Source of the DNA: JAZQUM01 sp045631305
GTDB lineage: Bacteria; Bacillota; Clostridia; Oscillospirales; Oscillospiraceae
Direction: 5' to 3'
Assembly (NCBI GenBank): GCA_045631305.1
Contig: JAZQUM010000108.1
Span: forward strand, 1 to 6,404
Length of the DNA stretch: 6,404 bases
Made by a program: the position numbers and the translations under genes. Of the stretch, positions 1 to 5,385 are shown one piece after another (positions within the stretch are counted from its first letter, which is position 1; the number at the start of each line of letters is the position of its first letter). The notes beneath the pieces are model-generated. The model saw nothing but the letters and a program-made list of their open reading frames with translations, did no database searches and was not told the DNA's origin.

Positions 1-71
1 CATAACACAAGGTAATAAGTTACCAGGGTTACGGCTGCGTCTCCGCGTGAAGGCGGCGTCTCCTCCTTCAC
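1..71 (-). CDS. Possible 5' end of a leftward ORF or leader peptide, cut by window edge
   Basis: Reading leftward from a GTG at 71-69, 23 codons stay open to the window edge. They encode a charged start (VKEETPPSRGDAA) followed by a hydrophobic run (VTLVTYYLVL). The frame is closed upstream by a TAG at 86-84, so nothing longer enters from the right. No Shine-Dalgarno sequence precedes the GTG; the one good AAGGAGG in the area lies inside the ORF. The ORF overlaps two inverted repeats, so the stretch may be an untranslated leader rather than coding. It could equally be a chance open frame, and no function can be named. Confidence 0.15.
   Translation of the reverse strand, partial: MKEETPPSRGDAAVTLVTYYLVL
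11..24 (-). other. Small inverted repeat in the left leader region
   Basis: GGTAA (11-15) and TTACC (20-24) form a perfect 5-bp stem with a TAAG loop. It lies 21 bases left of the larger hairpin at 46-72. With the leftward promoter at 123-151 it would be in the transcribed leader of an off-window gene. It has no T-tract, so it is not a terminator by itself. Confidence 0.3.
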
Positions 72-72
72 G
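33..72 (-). other. Hairpin and near-duplicate 12-mers in a putative 5' leader
   Basis: CGTGAAGG (46-53) pairs perfectly with CCTTCACG (65-72) across an 11-base loop. In the leftward transcript the loop exposes AGGAGGAGACGCC, with the AAGGAGG sequence partly in the stem. A 12-base near repeat is also present: GGCTGCGTCTCC at 33-44 and GGCGGCGTCTCC at 52-63, one mismatch, 19 bases apart. A short C(UUCG)G-type hairpin (GCC-TTCG-GGC in the leftward sense, 84-75) precedes it. Together these look like a structured leader, but I could not match it to any riboswitch consensus I know. Confidence 0.35.
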
Positions 73-122
73 ATGCCCGAAGGCTATAAAATTATGCGCG
101 GGGAAAACTCTTTACAATAAAA

Positions 123-151
123 ACTATGGCATAAGCGGTGAAATTTGTCAA
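123..151 (-). promoter_or_regulatory. Leftward sigma-A-type promoter for an off-window gene
   Basis: On the minus strand a perfect -35 TTGACA (151-146) is followed after exactly 17 bases by CATAGT (128-123), which matches 4 of 6 bases of TATAAT. It begins just past the T-tract of the terminator of the preceding operon, where a new transcription unit would be expected. Transcription would start near 116 and read through the hairpins at 46-72 and 11-24, giving an untranslated leader of roughly 100 bases or more. The -10 box is imperfect, so the call is probable rather than certain. Confidence 0.5.
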
Positions 152-152
152 G

Positions 153-186
153 AAAAAAATCCCCCGCCCCCATAGGTGCGGGGGAT
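153..186 (-). terminator. Rho-independent terminator of the leftward operon
   Basis: ATCCCCCGC (159-167) and GCGGGGGAT (178-186) form a perfect 9-bp GC-rich stem with a 10-base loop. In the leftward direction the stem is followed by seven consecutive T residues (complement of 159-153). It lies 4 bases beyond the TAA stop of the sulfatase-fold gene, so it ends the regulator-MATE-sulfatase transcript. Confidence 0.92.
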
Positions 187-190
187 GGGT

Positions 191-2140
191 TTATGCTGCA
201 GGTGTGAGATTCATTTCTTCGGTGATATACTGCTGACCGTAAAAAGCATCGTAGATCACGGCGTTTCGCAGTTCAAAAAGCTCCTGCGCCTCGGGGGTGA
301 GAGCGGCATCATTGGCGGTAAAGTAAGGGGTGCCCTCTCCATCCACAAAGAAGAGGTCCTGATCGATGAGGGATACATTTGCGATGAGACGGGAAAGTCC
401 CCAATAGCGGGAAACTTCTGTGCCTGTGAAGGTAAGCAGGTCGCTGCCGACCCCCATGATGCTGCTGGGGCTATTCTGGGCGGTGAAGCCCTCTGCACGG
501 GCGGCATCGTTGGCCCAGATGAGATAATCGGTGGAGTAGAGGTCACCGATTTGTTCTGCCGTCCACTGGGTGGTGTCGGAAGAGGGGGAGAGACCCAGCT
601 TGGTATAAACGGTTTCGCCGTCGGTCATAAAGAGGTTGGGGCGGTGGTCGCCGAAAAAGACCACCACGGTGGGTTCATCGCTTGCCTGCAGCGCATCCGT
701 CAGCTGGCCCAGTGCCTGGTCGGCGCGGGTCATGCCCTCCAGCATCACGCGGACAATGGCCATATCCTCTTCGCTGAGGTTGCCTTCTACATCGATCTGG
801 CACTCGTAGCCAAACTTATCGGCATCGAAGGGCTGATGGTTTTCCATGGTGATGGCATAGAGGAAGGCGCGGTCCCCTGCGGCATTGATCCCTTCCATGC
901 GGTTCAGAATGCCCTGGAAGAAGAAGGCGTCGCTGAGATAGTAGCCGCCGTAAACATTGCCGTCCCATTCGATGGGAAGCTGCTGTACATCGGCGGAGAA
1001 AAGAAGAGAGGAATAGCCCATCATGGGGTAAGTGACGGTACGGTTATAAAGGGAATCGTTGTAAGCGTGGAGCATTTCGGCGCGGTAAACACCGCTCTTT
1101 AAATACTGGTCGGGGAGAGAACGGAAATATTCGTAAACCTCATCTTCCATAAAGCAAATGTTGGTGCCTGCGCCGAAGTCACGGTTGCTGATGCCGTACT
1201 GCATGGCCATTTCCAGATATCCCGTGCCATAGCCCAGATAGTGGGTGAAGAAATCGCCGCTGATGCCTTCGCTTTGCAGGCGGTGGAAGTTTTCGGCGGG
1301 ATCGGAAGAGAAGGTGAGGCCGGGAAGGCGGGTGAGGTCGAAATAGGCTTCCGAAAGGATCATGATCACATTGGGCTGCACGCCTTCTTTTACGGCAGGA
1401 GCAGCGGTTTCTTCCGCAAGGATCAGTTCATCGATGCGGGCAAGAACTTCGCGCATGTATTCTTCACTGTAATTTTCGGGTTCGGGCACGCTCTGCACCA
1501 CGGCGTCACGCCAAAGGGCAAGGGTCATGCCGTAAAACTGTTTATTGCCGGCGGGAGACATGCGGGTGTAAACATCCACGCTGAAGAGGTTGCCTACCAC
1601 AGCGGCGGAAGCAGGGATGAAAAGGGCAACGATCAGCACCAGCGCGCCGATGCCGCCTGCGATGCGGCTGCGAAGGGACACGCGGAAGGTGCGGCGCAGG
1701 AAGAAAAGCACGGCCACGCAGACCAAAAGAGCTGCAAAGCCAAGGAAGAAATCGCGGGGCGGGGTCAGATCGCCTGCAACCCCGGCCACTTCGCCCAGCT
1801 GGGTCACAAGACCGAAGTCAGCAAGGGAAAGGGGTGTTCCGTTGATGGCGGTTTTGAGATAGTCCGTCACAGCAAGACCCATGCCAAGAACGGAAACTAC
1901 CAGGGCGGAGATCCAGAGCTTGCCGATGATAGCGCCCAAAAGATACGTCAAAAGACCGTAGATCAGCGCGGTCAGCACCAGATAGGAGGGGTGTTTGCCA
2001 ACCCATTCTGCTACCTTGCTGAGAGAATCGAAGTTGAGCCACAGTACCATCACGGAGACGGCGAGACCCATGGCCAGAGACCCTACGGCAAAGAGCAGAC
2101 TGCGGGCCCACTTGGGAAGAAGATCAAAAATTCTTGTCAC
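191..2140 (-). CDS. LTA-synthase-like membrane sulfatase-fold protein
   Basis: This 649-residue polytopic membrane protein belongs to the LTA synthase/sulfatase family of the alkaline phosphatase superfamily. Such enzymes use an extracellular metal-dependent domain to transfer or hydrolyse phosphoglycerol or related phospho/sulfo groups at the cell surface. About five helices lie near 15-36, 53-73, 75-95, 129-148 and 160-180, matching the LtaS layout. The catalytic domain starts at PNVIMILSEAYFD (256-268). Likely metal ligands are E264, the nucleophile T306 (in GYGTGYLE), D498 and H499 (FFGDHRPN). H358, R367 and H435 (MENHQPF) sit where LtaS has substrate-contact residues; Y365 replaces its tryptophan. 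TDYLIWAN (537-544) is also typical. The start is GTG at 2140, overlapping the MATE stop by 4 bases with only a weak AGG upstream; the next Met (24) is inside helix 1. True LTA synthase and a glycan phosphoglycerol transferase or hydrolase cannot be separated by sequence alone. Confidence 0.87.
   Translation of the reverse strand: MTRIFDLLPKWARSLLFAVGSLAMGLAVSVMVLWLNFDSLSKVAEWVGKHPSYLVLTALIYGLLTYLLGAIIGKLWISALVVSVLGMGLAVTDYLKTAINGTPLSLADFGLVTQLGEVAGVAGDLTPPRDFFLGFAALLVCVAVLFFLRRTFRVSLRSRIAGGIGALVLIVALFIPASAAVVGNLFSVDVYTRMSPAGNKQFYGMTLALWRDAVVQSVPEPENYSEEYMREVLARIDELILAEETAAPAVKEGVQPNVIMILSEAYFDLTRLPGLTFSSDPAENFHRLQSEGISGDFFTHYLGYGTGYLEMAMQYGISNRDFGAGTNICFMEDEVYEYFRSLPDQYLKSGVYRAEMLHAYNDSLYNRTVTYPMMGYSSLLFSADVQQLPIEWDGNVYGGYYLSDAFFFQGILNRMEGINAAGDRAFLYAITMENHQPFDADKFGYECQIDVEGNLSEEDMAIVRVMLEGMTRADQALGQLTDALQASDEPTVVVFFGDHRPNLFMTDGETVYTKLGLSPSSDTTQWTAEQIGDLYSTDYLIWANDAARAEGFTAQNSPSSIMGVGSDLLTFTGTEVSRYWGLSRLIANVSLIDQDLFFVDGEGTPYFTANDAALTPEAQELFELRNAVIYDAFYGQQYITEEMNLTPAA
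2137..2140 (-). promoter_or_regulatory. Translational coupling overlap GTGA
   Basis: The GTG start of the sulfatase-fold gene and the TGA stop of the MATE gene share GTGA on the minus strand. Only a weak AGGT precedes it by 8 bases. Re-initiation by ribosomes finishing the MATE frame is the likely way the downstream gene is translated, so the two proteins should be made together. Confidence 0.7.
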
Positions 2141-3525
2141 GGTGTGTTACCTGCCTTTTGAAGAGGAATATCCAGTTCGTTCATGGTTTTTTTGAACTGG
2201 TAACGGAAAAGAAGGGCTGTGAAGCTGACAGCCAGAATATCTGCAATGGGTTCTGCGGTGTAGACCGCCACGGTCTGATCAGCCATGAGACGGGGCATGA
2301 GATAAATGAGGGGCAGCAGCAGCGCGAACTTTCGCACCACAGCCACCAGAATGGAACTTTTGGCATTACCCAAAGCAAGGAAGGTCATCTGGCAGGCGAT
2401 CTGCAGGCCGAAAATGCCCAGCACGCCGCAGTAGACCCTGAGGGCTTTGGCGGTGAAATCTATCAGTGTGGGGTCGGGGGTGAAGATGGAAGCAAAGAGT
2501 CGGGGGCAAAGCATGATAAAGCCCCAGAGCGCCATGGAATAAATGAGACTGCATTTTAAAAGGAGGGAGAAGGATTCCTTCACCCGCTCTTTCTTGCGTG
2601 CGCCGAAATTATAACTGGTAATGGGGCCGGCACCCTGTGCCATGCCCTGCAGAGGCAGCATGGCAAACTGCATCACGCTTGCGAGAATGGTCATAGCACC
2701 CACGGCAATATCCCCGCCGTATTCCAAAAGGGATGCGTTGAAGCAGACGGAGATCACGCTTTCGCTGGACTGCATCACAAAGGGAGAGAGCCCCAGAGCA
2801 AGGCAGGGCAGCACCAGTTTGGCGCGGATGGGAAGGGAGGAGGGACGAAGGCGCAGGCGGGAGCGTTTCCCCGCAAGGAAAGCGACCACCCACACGCAGG
2901 AGACCCCTTGGGAAAGAATGGTGGCAAGAGCTGCGCCCTTGACGCCGAGACCGAAAGCATAAATGAAAATGGGGTCGAGAACAATGTTGCAGGCTGCGCC
3001 GATGAGCACTGTTTTCATGGCCACCTTGCTGAAACCCTGCGCGGTGACATAATAGTTCATGCCCAGCGTCAGCTGCACAAAAAGGGTGCCGAAGGCATAG
3101 ATTCGCATGTAATCTGCGGCATAGGAGATGGTGTTTTCACTGGCGCCGAAGGCCCAGAGAAAATCTTCATGCCAAAGGAGCAGGACTGCTGTGAGAAGAA
3201 GAGACATCAAGACCTGCAGCGTAAAGCAGCTGCCCATGGTGTTTTCTGCAGATGTGTCATCCCCTTTGCCCATAAAGATGGAGGCGCGGGGCGCGCCGCC
3301 GCTGCAGCAAAGGGAAGAAAAGGCGGAAACCACCATGATGAGGGGCATGCAGACGCCCACCCCCGTCAGCGCCAGGTCGCCCACTTCGGGAATGTGACCG
3401 ATGAAAATGCGGTCCACCACATTGTAGAGCATGTTGATGAGCTGGGCGGTGATGGTGGGGATGGAAAGGCGCAGCAGAAGCATGCTTACTTTTTCGGTGC
3501 CTAAAAAGGTGTTATCGATGGTCAC
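2137..3525 (-). CDS. MATE family efflux transporter (MepA-like)
   Basis: This 462-residue, twelve-helix inner-membrane protein is of the multidrug and toxic compound extrusion family. Members export cationic or amphipathic compounds using a sodium or proton gradient. Family signatures are LLRLSIPTI near the N-terminus, YNVVDRIFIGH in helix 1 (34-44, with the conserved Asp38), GGAPRASIFMGKGD (76-89), NIVLDPIFIYAFGLGVKGA (180-198), the second-half SYNFGARKKERVKE (304-317) and the tail RYQFKK. The two-lobe repeat is complete, and length is normal for the family (about 440-460). The start is GTG at 3525, with AAAGGAT six bases upstream; the next Met (15) would remove the conserved LGTE N-terminus. 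It follows the regulator gene by 24 bp and overlaps the sulfatase-fold gene. The substrate is unknown; pairing with an envelope enzyme leaves open a lipid-linked or envelope-active substrate. Confidence 0.92.
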   Translation of the reverse strand: MTIDNTFLGTEKVSMLLLRLSIPTITAQLINMLYNVVDRIFIGHIPEVGDLALTGVGVCMPLIMVVSAFSSLCCSGGAPRASIFMGKGDDTSAENTMGSCFTLQVLMSLLLTAVLLLWHEDFLWAFGASENTISYAADYMRIYAFGTLFVQLTLGMNYYVTAQGFSKVAMKTVLIGAACNIVLDPIFIYAFGLGVKGAALATILSQGVSCVWVVAFLAGKRSRLRLRPSSLPIRAKLVLPCLALGLSPFVMQSSESVISVCFNASLLEYGGDIAVGAMTILASVMQFAMLPLQGMAQGAGPITSYNFGARKKERVKESFSLLLKCSLIYSMALWGFIMLCPRLFASIFTPDPTLIDFTAKALRVYCGVLGIFGLQIACQMTFLALGNAKSSILVAVVRKFALLLPLIYLMPRLMADQTVAVYTAEPIADILAVSFTALLFRYQFKKTMNELDIPLQKAGNTP

Positions 3526-3531
3526 GGAAAG

Positions 3532-3538
3532 ATCCTTT
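3532..3538 (-). promoter_or_regulatory. Ribosome binding site of the MATE gene
   Basis: AAAGGAT (minus strand, 3538-3532) lies six bases before the GTG at 3525. It fixes this GTG as the start, and it sits within the 24-bp gap after the regulator stop. Confidence 0.65.
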
Positions 3539-3549
3539 CTGGAAAGAGG

Positions 3550-4215
3550 TTATTTTTTCTTTTTCAAAATAAAAAAGGTGACGATGCTTGCGGGAAGTGC
3601 CAGGAAAAGGGGCGGGAAATAGTAGCGCAGAAGAGGGTTCATGTAAGGTGACCACCAGAGCTGATTGCGGAAGATCAGCTGCGCGGCAAAGTCCAGCAGG
3701 CAGCAAAGCACGCAGGAAGGTGCAAAGGTGCAGAGCCAGGCGCAGGCAAGACGGAACTTGCGGCGATAGGAAAGGGCTTCGGCGCTGGGATTGATCTGCC
3801 GGCGGAAGCCCAGTTCGAAGCCGACAATCAGCGCGGCCTGCAGCATGGTGCAGCTGAGGATGCCGAAAAATCCTGCGCCACGGAACCAGCTGGCAAGGGA
3901 GAAAACAAAAGTAAGAGCGAGCAGTGTGAAAGAAACGAGAAAAGCATTTTCCCGATTGCGGCGGGTATCCATGGCACTTTGCATCTTTTTTACTGCGGGG
4001 ATCTCCTCGTCCCGTTCGATTTCGTCCCGCAGAAGATAGTCGGCAGAAACGTTGAAAAGACGGCTGATCTCTAATAGGTTGGGGGAATCAGGCATTGCAG
4101 TGCCCATTTCCCAGCGGGAAACGGCCTGACGGGATACATTCAGTTTTTCAGCCAGTTCCTCCTGCGAGAGGACAGCGGATTTTCGCAAAAGAAGAAGCTT
4201 TTCGGCAAAAGTCAT
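3550..4215 (-). CDS. XRE-family regulator fused to a four-helix membrane domain
   Basis: This 221-residue protein has an N-terminal Cro/C1-type helix-turn-helix (about 5-62; recognition region SQEELAEKLNVSRQAVSRWE at 17-36, then LLEISRLFNVSADYLL at 47-62). A charged linker (63-90) leads to four predicted membrane helices near 91-109, 115-135, 156-180 and 198-216. The tail ends ILKKKK, consistent with a cytoplasmic C-terminus. The DNA-binding domain would be tethered at the inner face of the membrane. Such proteins usually act as local repressors; here it is first gene of the operon with the MATE transporter, so sensing a membrane-active compound and controlling its own operon is a fair inference. 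The start is ATG at 4215, with a consensus AAAGGAGGT seven bases upstream. The membrane half matches no family I can name. The signal sensed is unknown. Confidence 0.85.
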   Translation of the reverse strand: MTFAEKLLLLRKSAVLSQEELAEKLNVSRQAVSRWEMGTAMPDSPNLLEISRLFNVSADYLLRDEIERDEEIPAVKKMQSAMDTRRNRENAFLVSFTLLALTFVFSLASWFRGAGFFGILSCTMLQAALIVGFELGFRRQINPSAEALSYRRKFRLACAWLCTFAPSCVLCCLLDFAAQLIFRNQLWWSPYMNPLLRYYFPPLFLALPASIVTFFILKKKK

Positions 4216-4222
4216 AAGGGAT

Positions 4223-4231
4223 ACCTCCTTT
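4223..4231 (-). promoter_or_regulatory. Consensus Shine-Dalgarno of the regulator gene
   Basis: AAAGGAGGT lies on the minus strand seven bases upstream of ATG 4215. It is the strongest ribosome binding site in the operon; the two genes downstream use GTG starts with weaker sites. Confidence 0.85.
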
Positions 4232-4259
4232 GTTTGGTTGGCTGCATGGTATCATTTCG

Positions 4260-4273
4260 GGTGAAAAATCACC
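4260..4273. promoter_or_regulatory. Inverted repeat GGTGA-AAAA-TCACC, candidate operator
   Basis: A perfect 5-bp inverted repeat with a 4-base A/T spacer lies 45 bp upstream of the regulator start, the size and form of an XRE-family operator. A closely related sequence (TGAAAATCACC, 4485-4495) overlaps the degV -10 and start region. As RNA it would form only a small hairpin. Binding by the neighbouring regulator is inferred from position alone. Confidence 0.45.
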
Positions 4274-4308
4274 ACCGCACAGACTTTACAATGCCGCAAC
4301 TTTGCGTA

Positions 4309-4374
4309 ACATTTCCATTTTAGCTGAAAACATCTCAAAGAGCAATCCTTGGGGCGGTAAAGAGACGGAAATGT
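4309..4374. repeat. Widely spaced 8-bp inverted repeat in the divergent region
   Basis: ACATTTCC (4309-4316) and GGAAATGT (4367-4374) are perfect complements separated by 50 bases. They overlap the putative leftward promoter. They may be paired protein sites or the closing stem of a structured RNA; an 8-base match at this distance can also occur by chance. Confidence 0.3.
4317..4345 (-). promoter_or_regulatory. Possible promoter of the regulator-MATE-sulfatase operon
   Basis: On the minus strand TAAAAT (4322-4317, 5 of 6 consensus bases) lies 17 bases after TTGCTC (4345-4340, 3 of 6). Transcription would start near 4310, leaving a 5' leader of about 95 bases that contains the GGTGA-N4-TCACC repeat. 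The -35 is poor, so the call is tentative; no better leftward match was seen in the 314-base gap. Confidence 0.35.
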
Positions 4375-4388
4375 GGATTTTTGACCGG

Positions 4389-4433
4389 ATTCTACTGCGG
4401 GTAGAGAGATTTTGAGAGCTATTCTACCGCGGG
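4389..4433. repeat. Near-identical 13-base direct repeats with nested inverted arms
   Basis: ATTCTACTGCGGG (4389-4401) and ATTCTACCGCGGG (4421-4433) differ at one base and are 32 bp apart, about three helical turns. Between them GTAGA (4401-4405) can pair with TCTAC of either copy (4391-4395 or 4423-4427), so two exclusive stems are possible. They lie 47-90 bp upstream of the degV -10 box, a usual place for activator or repressor sites. No known regulator's consensus was recognised. Confidence 0.45.
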
Positions 4434-4479
4434 GGGCGGGTTTTTGAAGGTGTGGAGTGCATTACAGGAAAACATGACC

Positions 4480-4485
4480 TATAAT
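4480..4485 (+). promoter_or_regulatory. degV promoter, perfect -10 box
   Basis: TATAAT at 4480-4485 is a perfect -10 hexamer on the plus strand, with a likely start near 4492 and a leader of about 38 bases before degV. No good -35 is found at 16-18 bases spacing (GTGCAT at 17, AGTGCA at 18). A weak -35 beside the upstream direct repeats fits activator dependence, but this is inference. Confidence 0.6.
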
Positions 4486-4502
4486 GAAAATCACCGAATT
4501 AC

Positions 4503-4517
4503 ATCCTTGGGTAGGAT
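4503..4517 (+). other. Small hairpin just before the degV ribosome binding site
   Basis: ATCCT (4503-4507) and AGGAT (4513-4517) form a 5-bp stem with a TGGGT loop, ending one base before AAGGAG. It is in the predicted 5' untranslated leader. It does not hide the ribosome binding site, so it may only stabilise the message or be incidental. Confidence 0.25.
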
Positions 4518-4523
4518 AAGGAG
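4518..4523 (+). promoter_or_regulatory. Ribosome binding site of degV
   Basis: AAGGAG ends six bases before ATG 4530. This selects that ATG over the in-frame Met at residue 10, which would cut into the conserved N-terminal DSSAD strand. Confidence 0.8.
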
Positions 4524-4529
4524 TATATT

Positions 4530-5381
4530 ATGGAACTGAACAAAGTGAAAATCGTGATGGACTCTTCGGCAGATATGCTGAGCATGGATGAGGTTGCTTT
4601 TGCCAGCGCGCCGCTGAAGATCATCACTGCAGAAAACGAATATGTAGATAATGCCGCGCTGGATGTTCCTTCCATGGTGGACGCGCTTTTGACCTATACG
4701 GGCAAATCCTCCACGGCTTGCCCTGCCCCCGGTGACTTTGAAGAAGCTTTCGGTGATGCGGAATTTGTTTTCGTCCTCACCATTACCAGTAATCTCTCCG
4801 GCTCTTACAATGCTGCCTGCCTTGCTGCAGAAGATTATCGTCAGGCCCATCCCGACCGCCGCGTGTTCGTTCTGGATACGCTTTCCACCGGCCCTGAAAT
4901 GGTGCTGCTGGCAGAAAAGATCCTGGAATGCATCAAGAGCGGCATGGAATTTGACGAAGTGTGCAGCGCGGTGGAAGAATACCGCGAAAAGACCACGGCG
5001 CTGATTTTCGTGCTGGAAAGCATGCAGAATCTCGCCAATAACGGCCGCGTCAGCCGTATCGTTGCCAAGGCAGCAGGTATTCTGGGCATCCGCGCTATCG
5101 GCTGTGCCAGCGTGCGGGGCGACCTGGAAATGATGGATAAGGCCCGCGGCGCGCGCCGCACCATCCCTGCCATTGTGGATGATATGAAGAAGCTGGGCTA
5201 TTGCGGCGGCAAGGTGCGCATCACCCATGTGGTGAATCCCGGCGCGGCAGTGGCTTTGAAGGAGCTTATCTGCAGCGAATTCGGCGATGTGGTGGAAGAC
5301 ATTCGCCCCGCAAGAGGCCTTTGCAGCTTCTATGCGGAAAAAGGCGGCCTTCTCATCGGCTTTGAACGTGTGAAAAAGTAA
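4530..5381 (+). CDS. DegV family protein (fatty-acid-binding, FakB-like)
   Basis: This 283-residue soluble protein is of the DegV family, whose studied members (FakB) bind a fatty acid and present it to the kinase FakA for acyl-phosphate formation in phospholipid synthesis. Family marks in order are KIVMDSSAD (7-15), STACPAPGDFEEAF (61-74, where TSQPSPGDF or TSCPSPGDF is usual), ITSNLSGSYNAA (85-96), VFVLDTLSTGPE (112-123) and NLANNGRVSR (167-176). Length is normal (about 280-290). The C-terminal part that usually contains H-x-G-P-G reads SFYAEKGGLLIGFE (266-279), with Tyr268 where the ligand-contacting His is expected. It may therefore bind a different lipid or bind it differently. It is a single-gene unit with its own -10 box and terminator, divergent from the regulator operon. 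No fakA is visible in the window. Confidence 0.9.
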   Translation: MELNKVKIVMDSSADMLSMDEVAFASAPLKIITAENEYVDNAALDVPSMVDALLTYTGKSSTACPAPGDFEEAFGDAEFVFVLTITSNLSGSYNAACLAAEDYRQAHPDRRVFVLDTLSTGPEMVLLAEKILECIKSGMEFDEVCSAVEEYREKTTALIFVLESMQNLANNGRVSRIVAKAAGILGIRAIGCASVRGDLEMMDKARGARRTIPAIVDDMKKLGYCGGKVRITHVVNPGAAVALKELICSEFGDVVEDIRPARGLCSFYAEKGGLLIGFERVKK

Positions 5382-5385
5382 AAAG

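Noticed and set aside
176..1102. Long plus-strand open frame opposite the sulfatase-fold gene (also 1241-2161 plus)
   Set aside because: Antisense shadows of a gene with clear family motifs; composition is Gly/His/Ala-rich without domains, and neither frame has a promoter or operon context.
3550..3575. A-rich run at the end of the regulator gene as a slippage or frameshift site
   Set aside because: It simply encodes the ILKKKK tail and TAA stop; a shifted frame would not fuse usefully to the MATE gene, which has its own ribosome binding site.
4230..4415. 61-codon plus-strand frame in the divergent gap
   Set aside because: No ribosome binding site, ordinary composition, and it overlaps the probable regulatory repeats and the regulator's ribosome binding site.
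4389..4433. CRISPR or tandem repeat array
   Set aside because: Only two short imperfect copies are present, without repeat-spacer regularity or any cas gene.
4427..4445. Terminator-like CCGC-N5-GCGG followed by TTTTT
   Set aside because: The stem is only four base pairs with a G-filled loop, and no plus-strand gene precedes it; too weak to call as a terminator.
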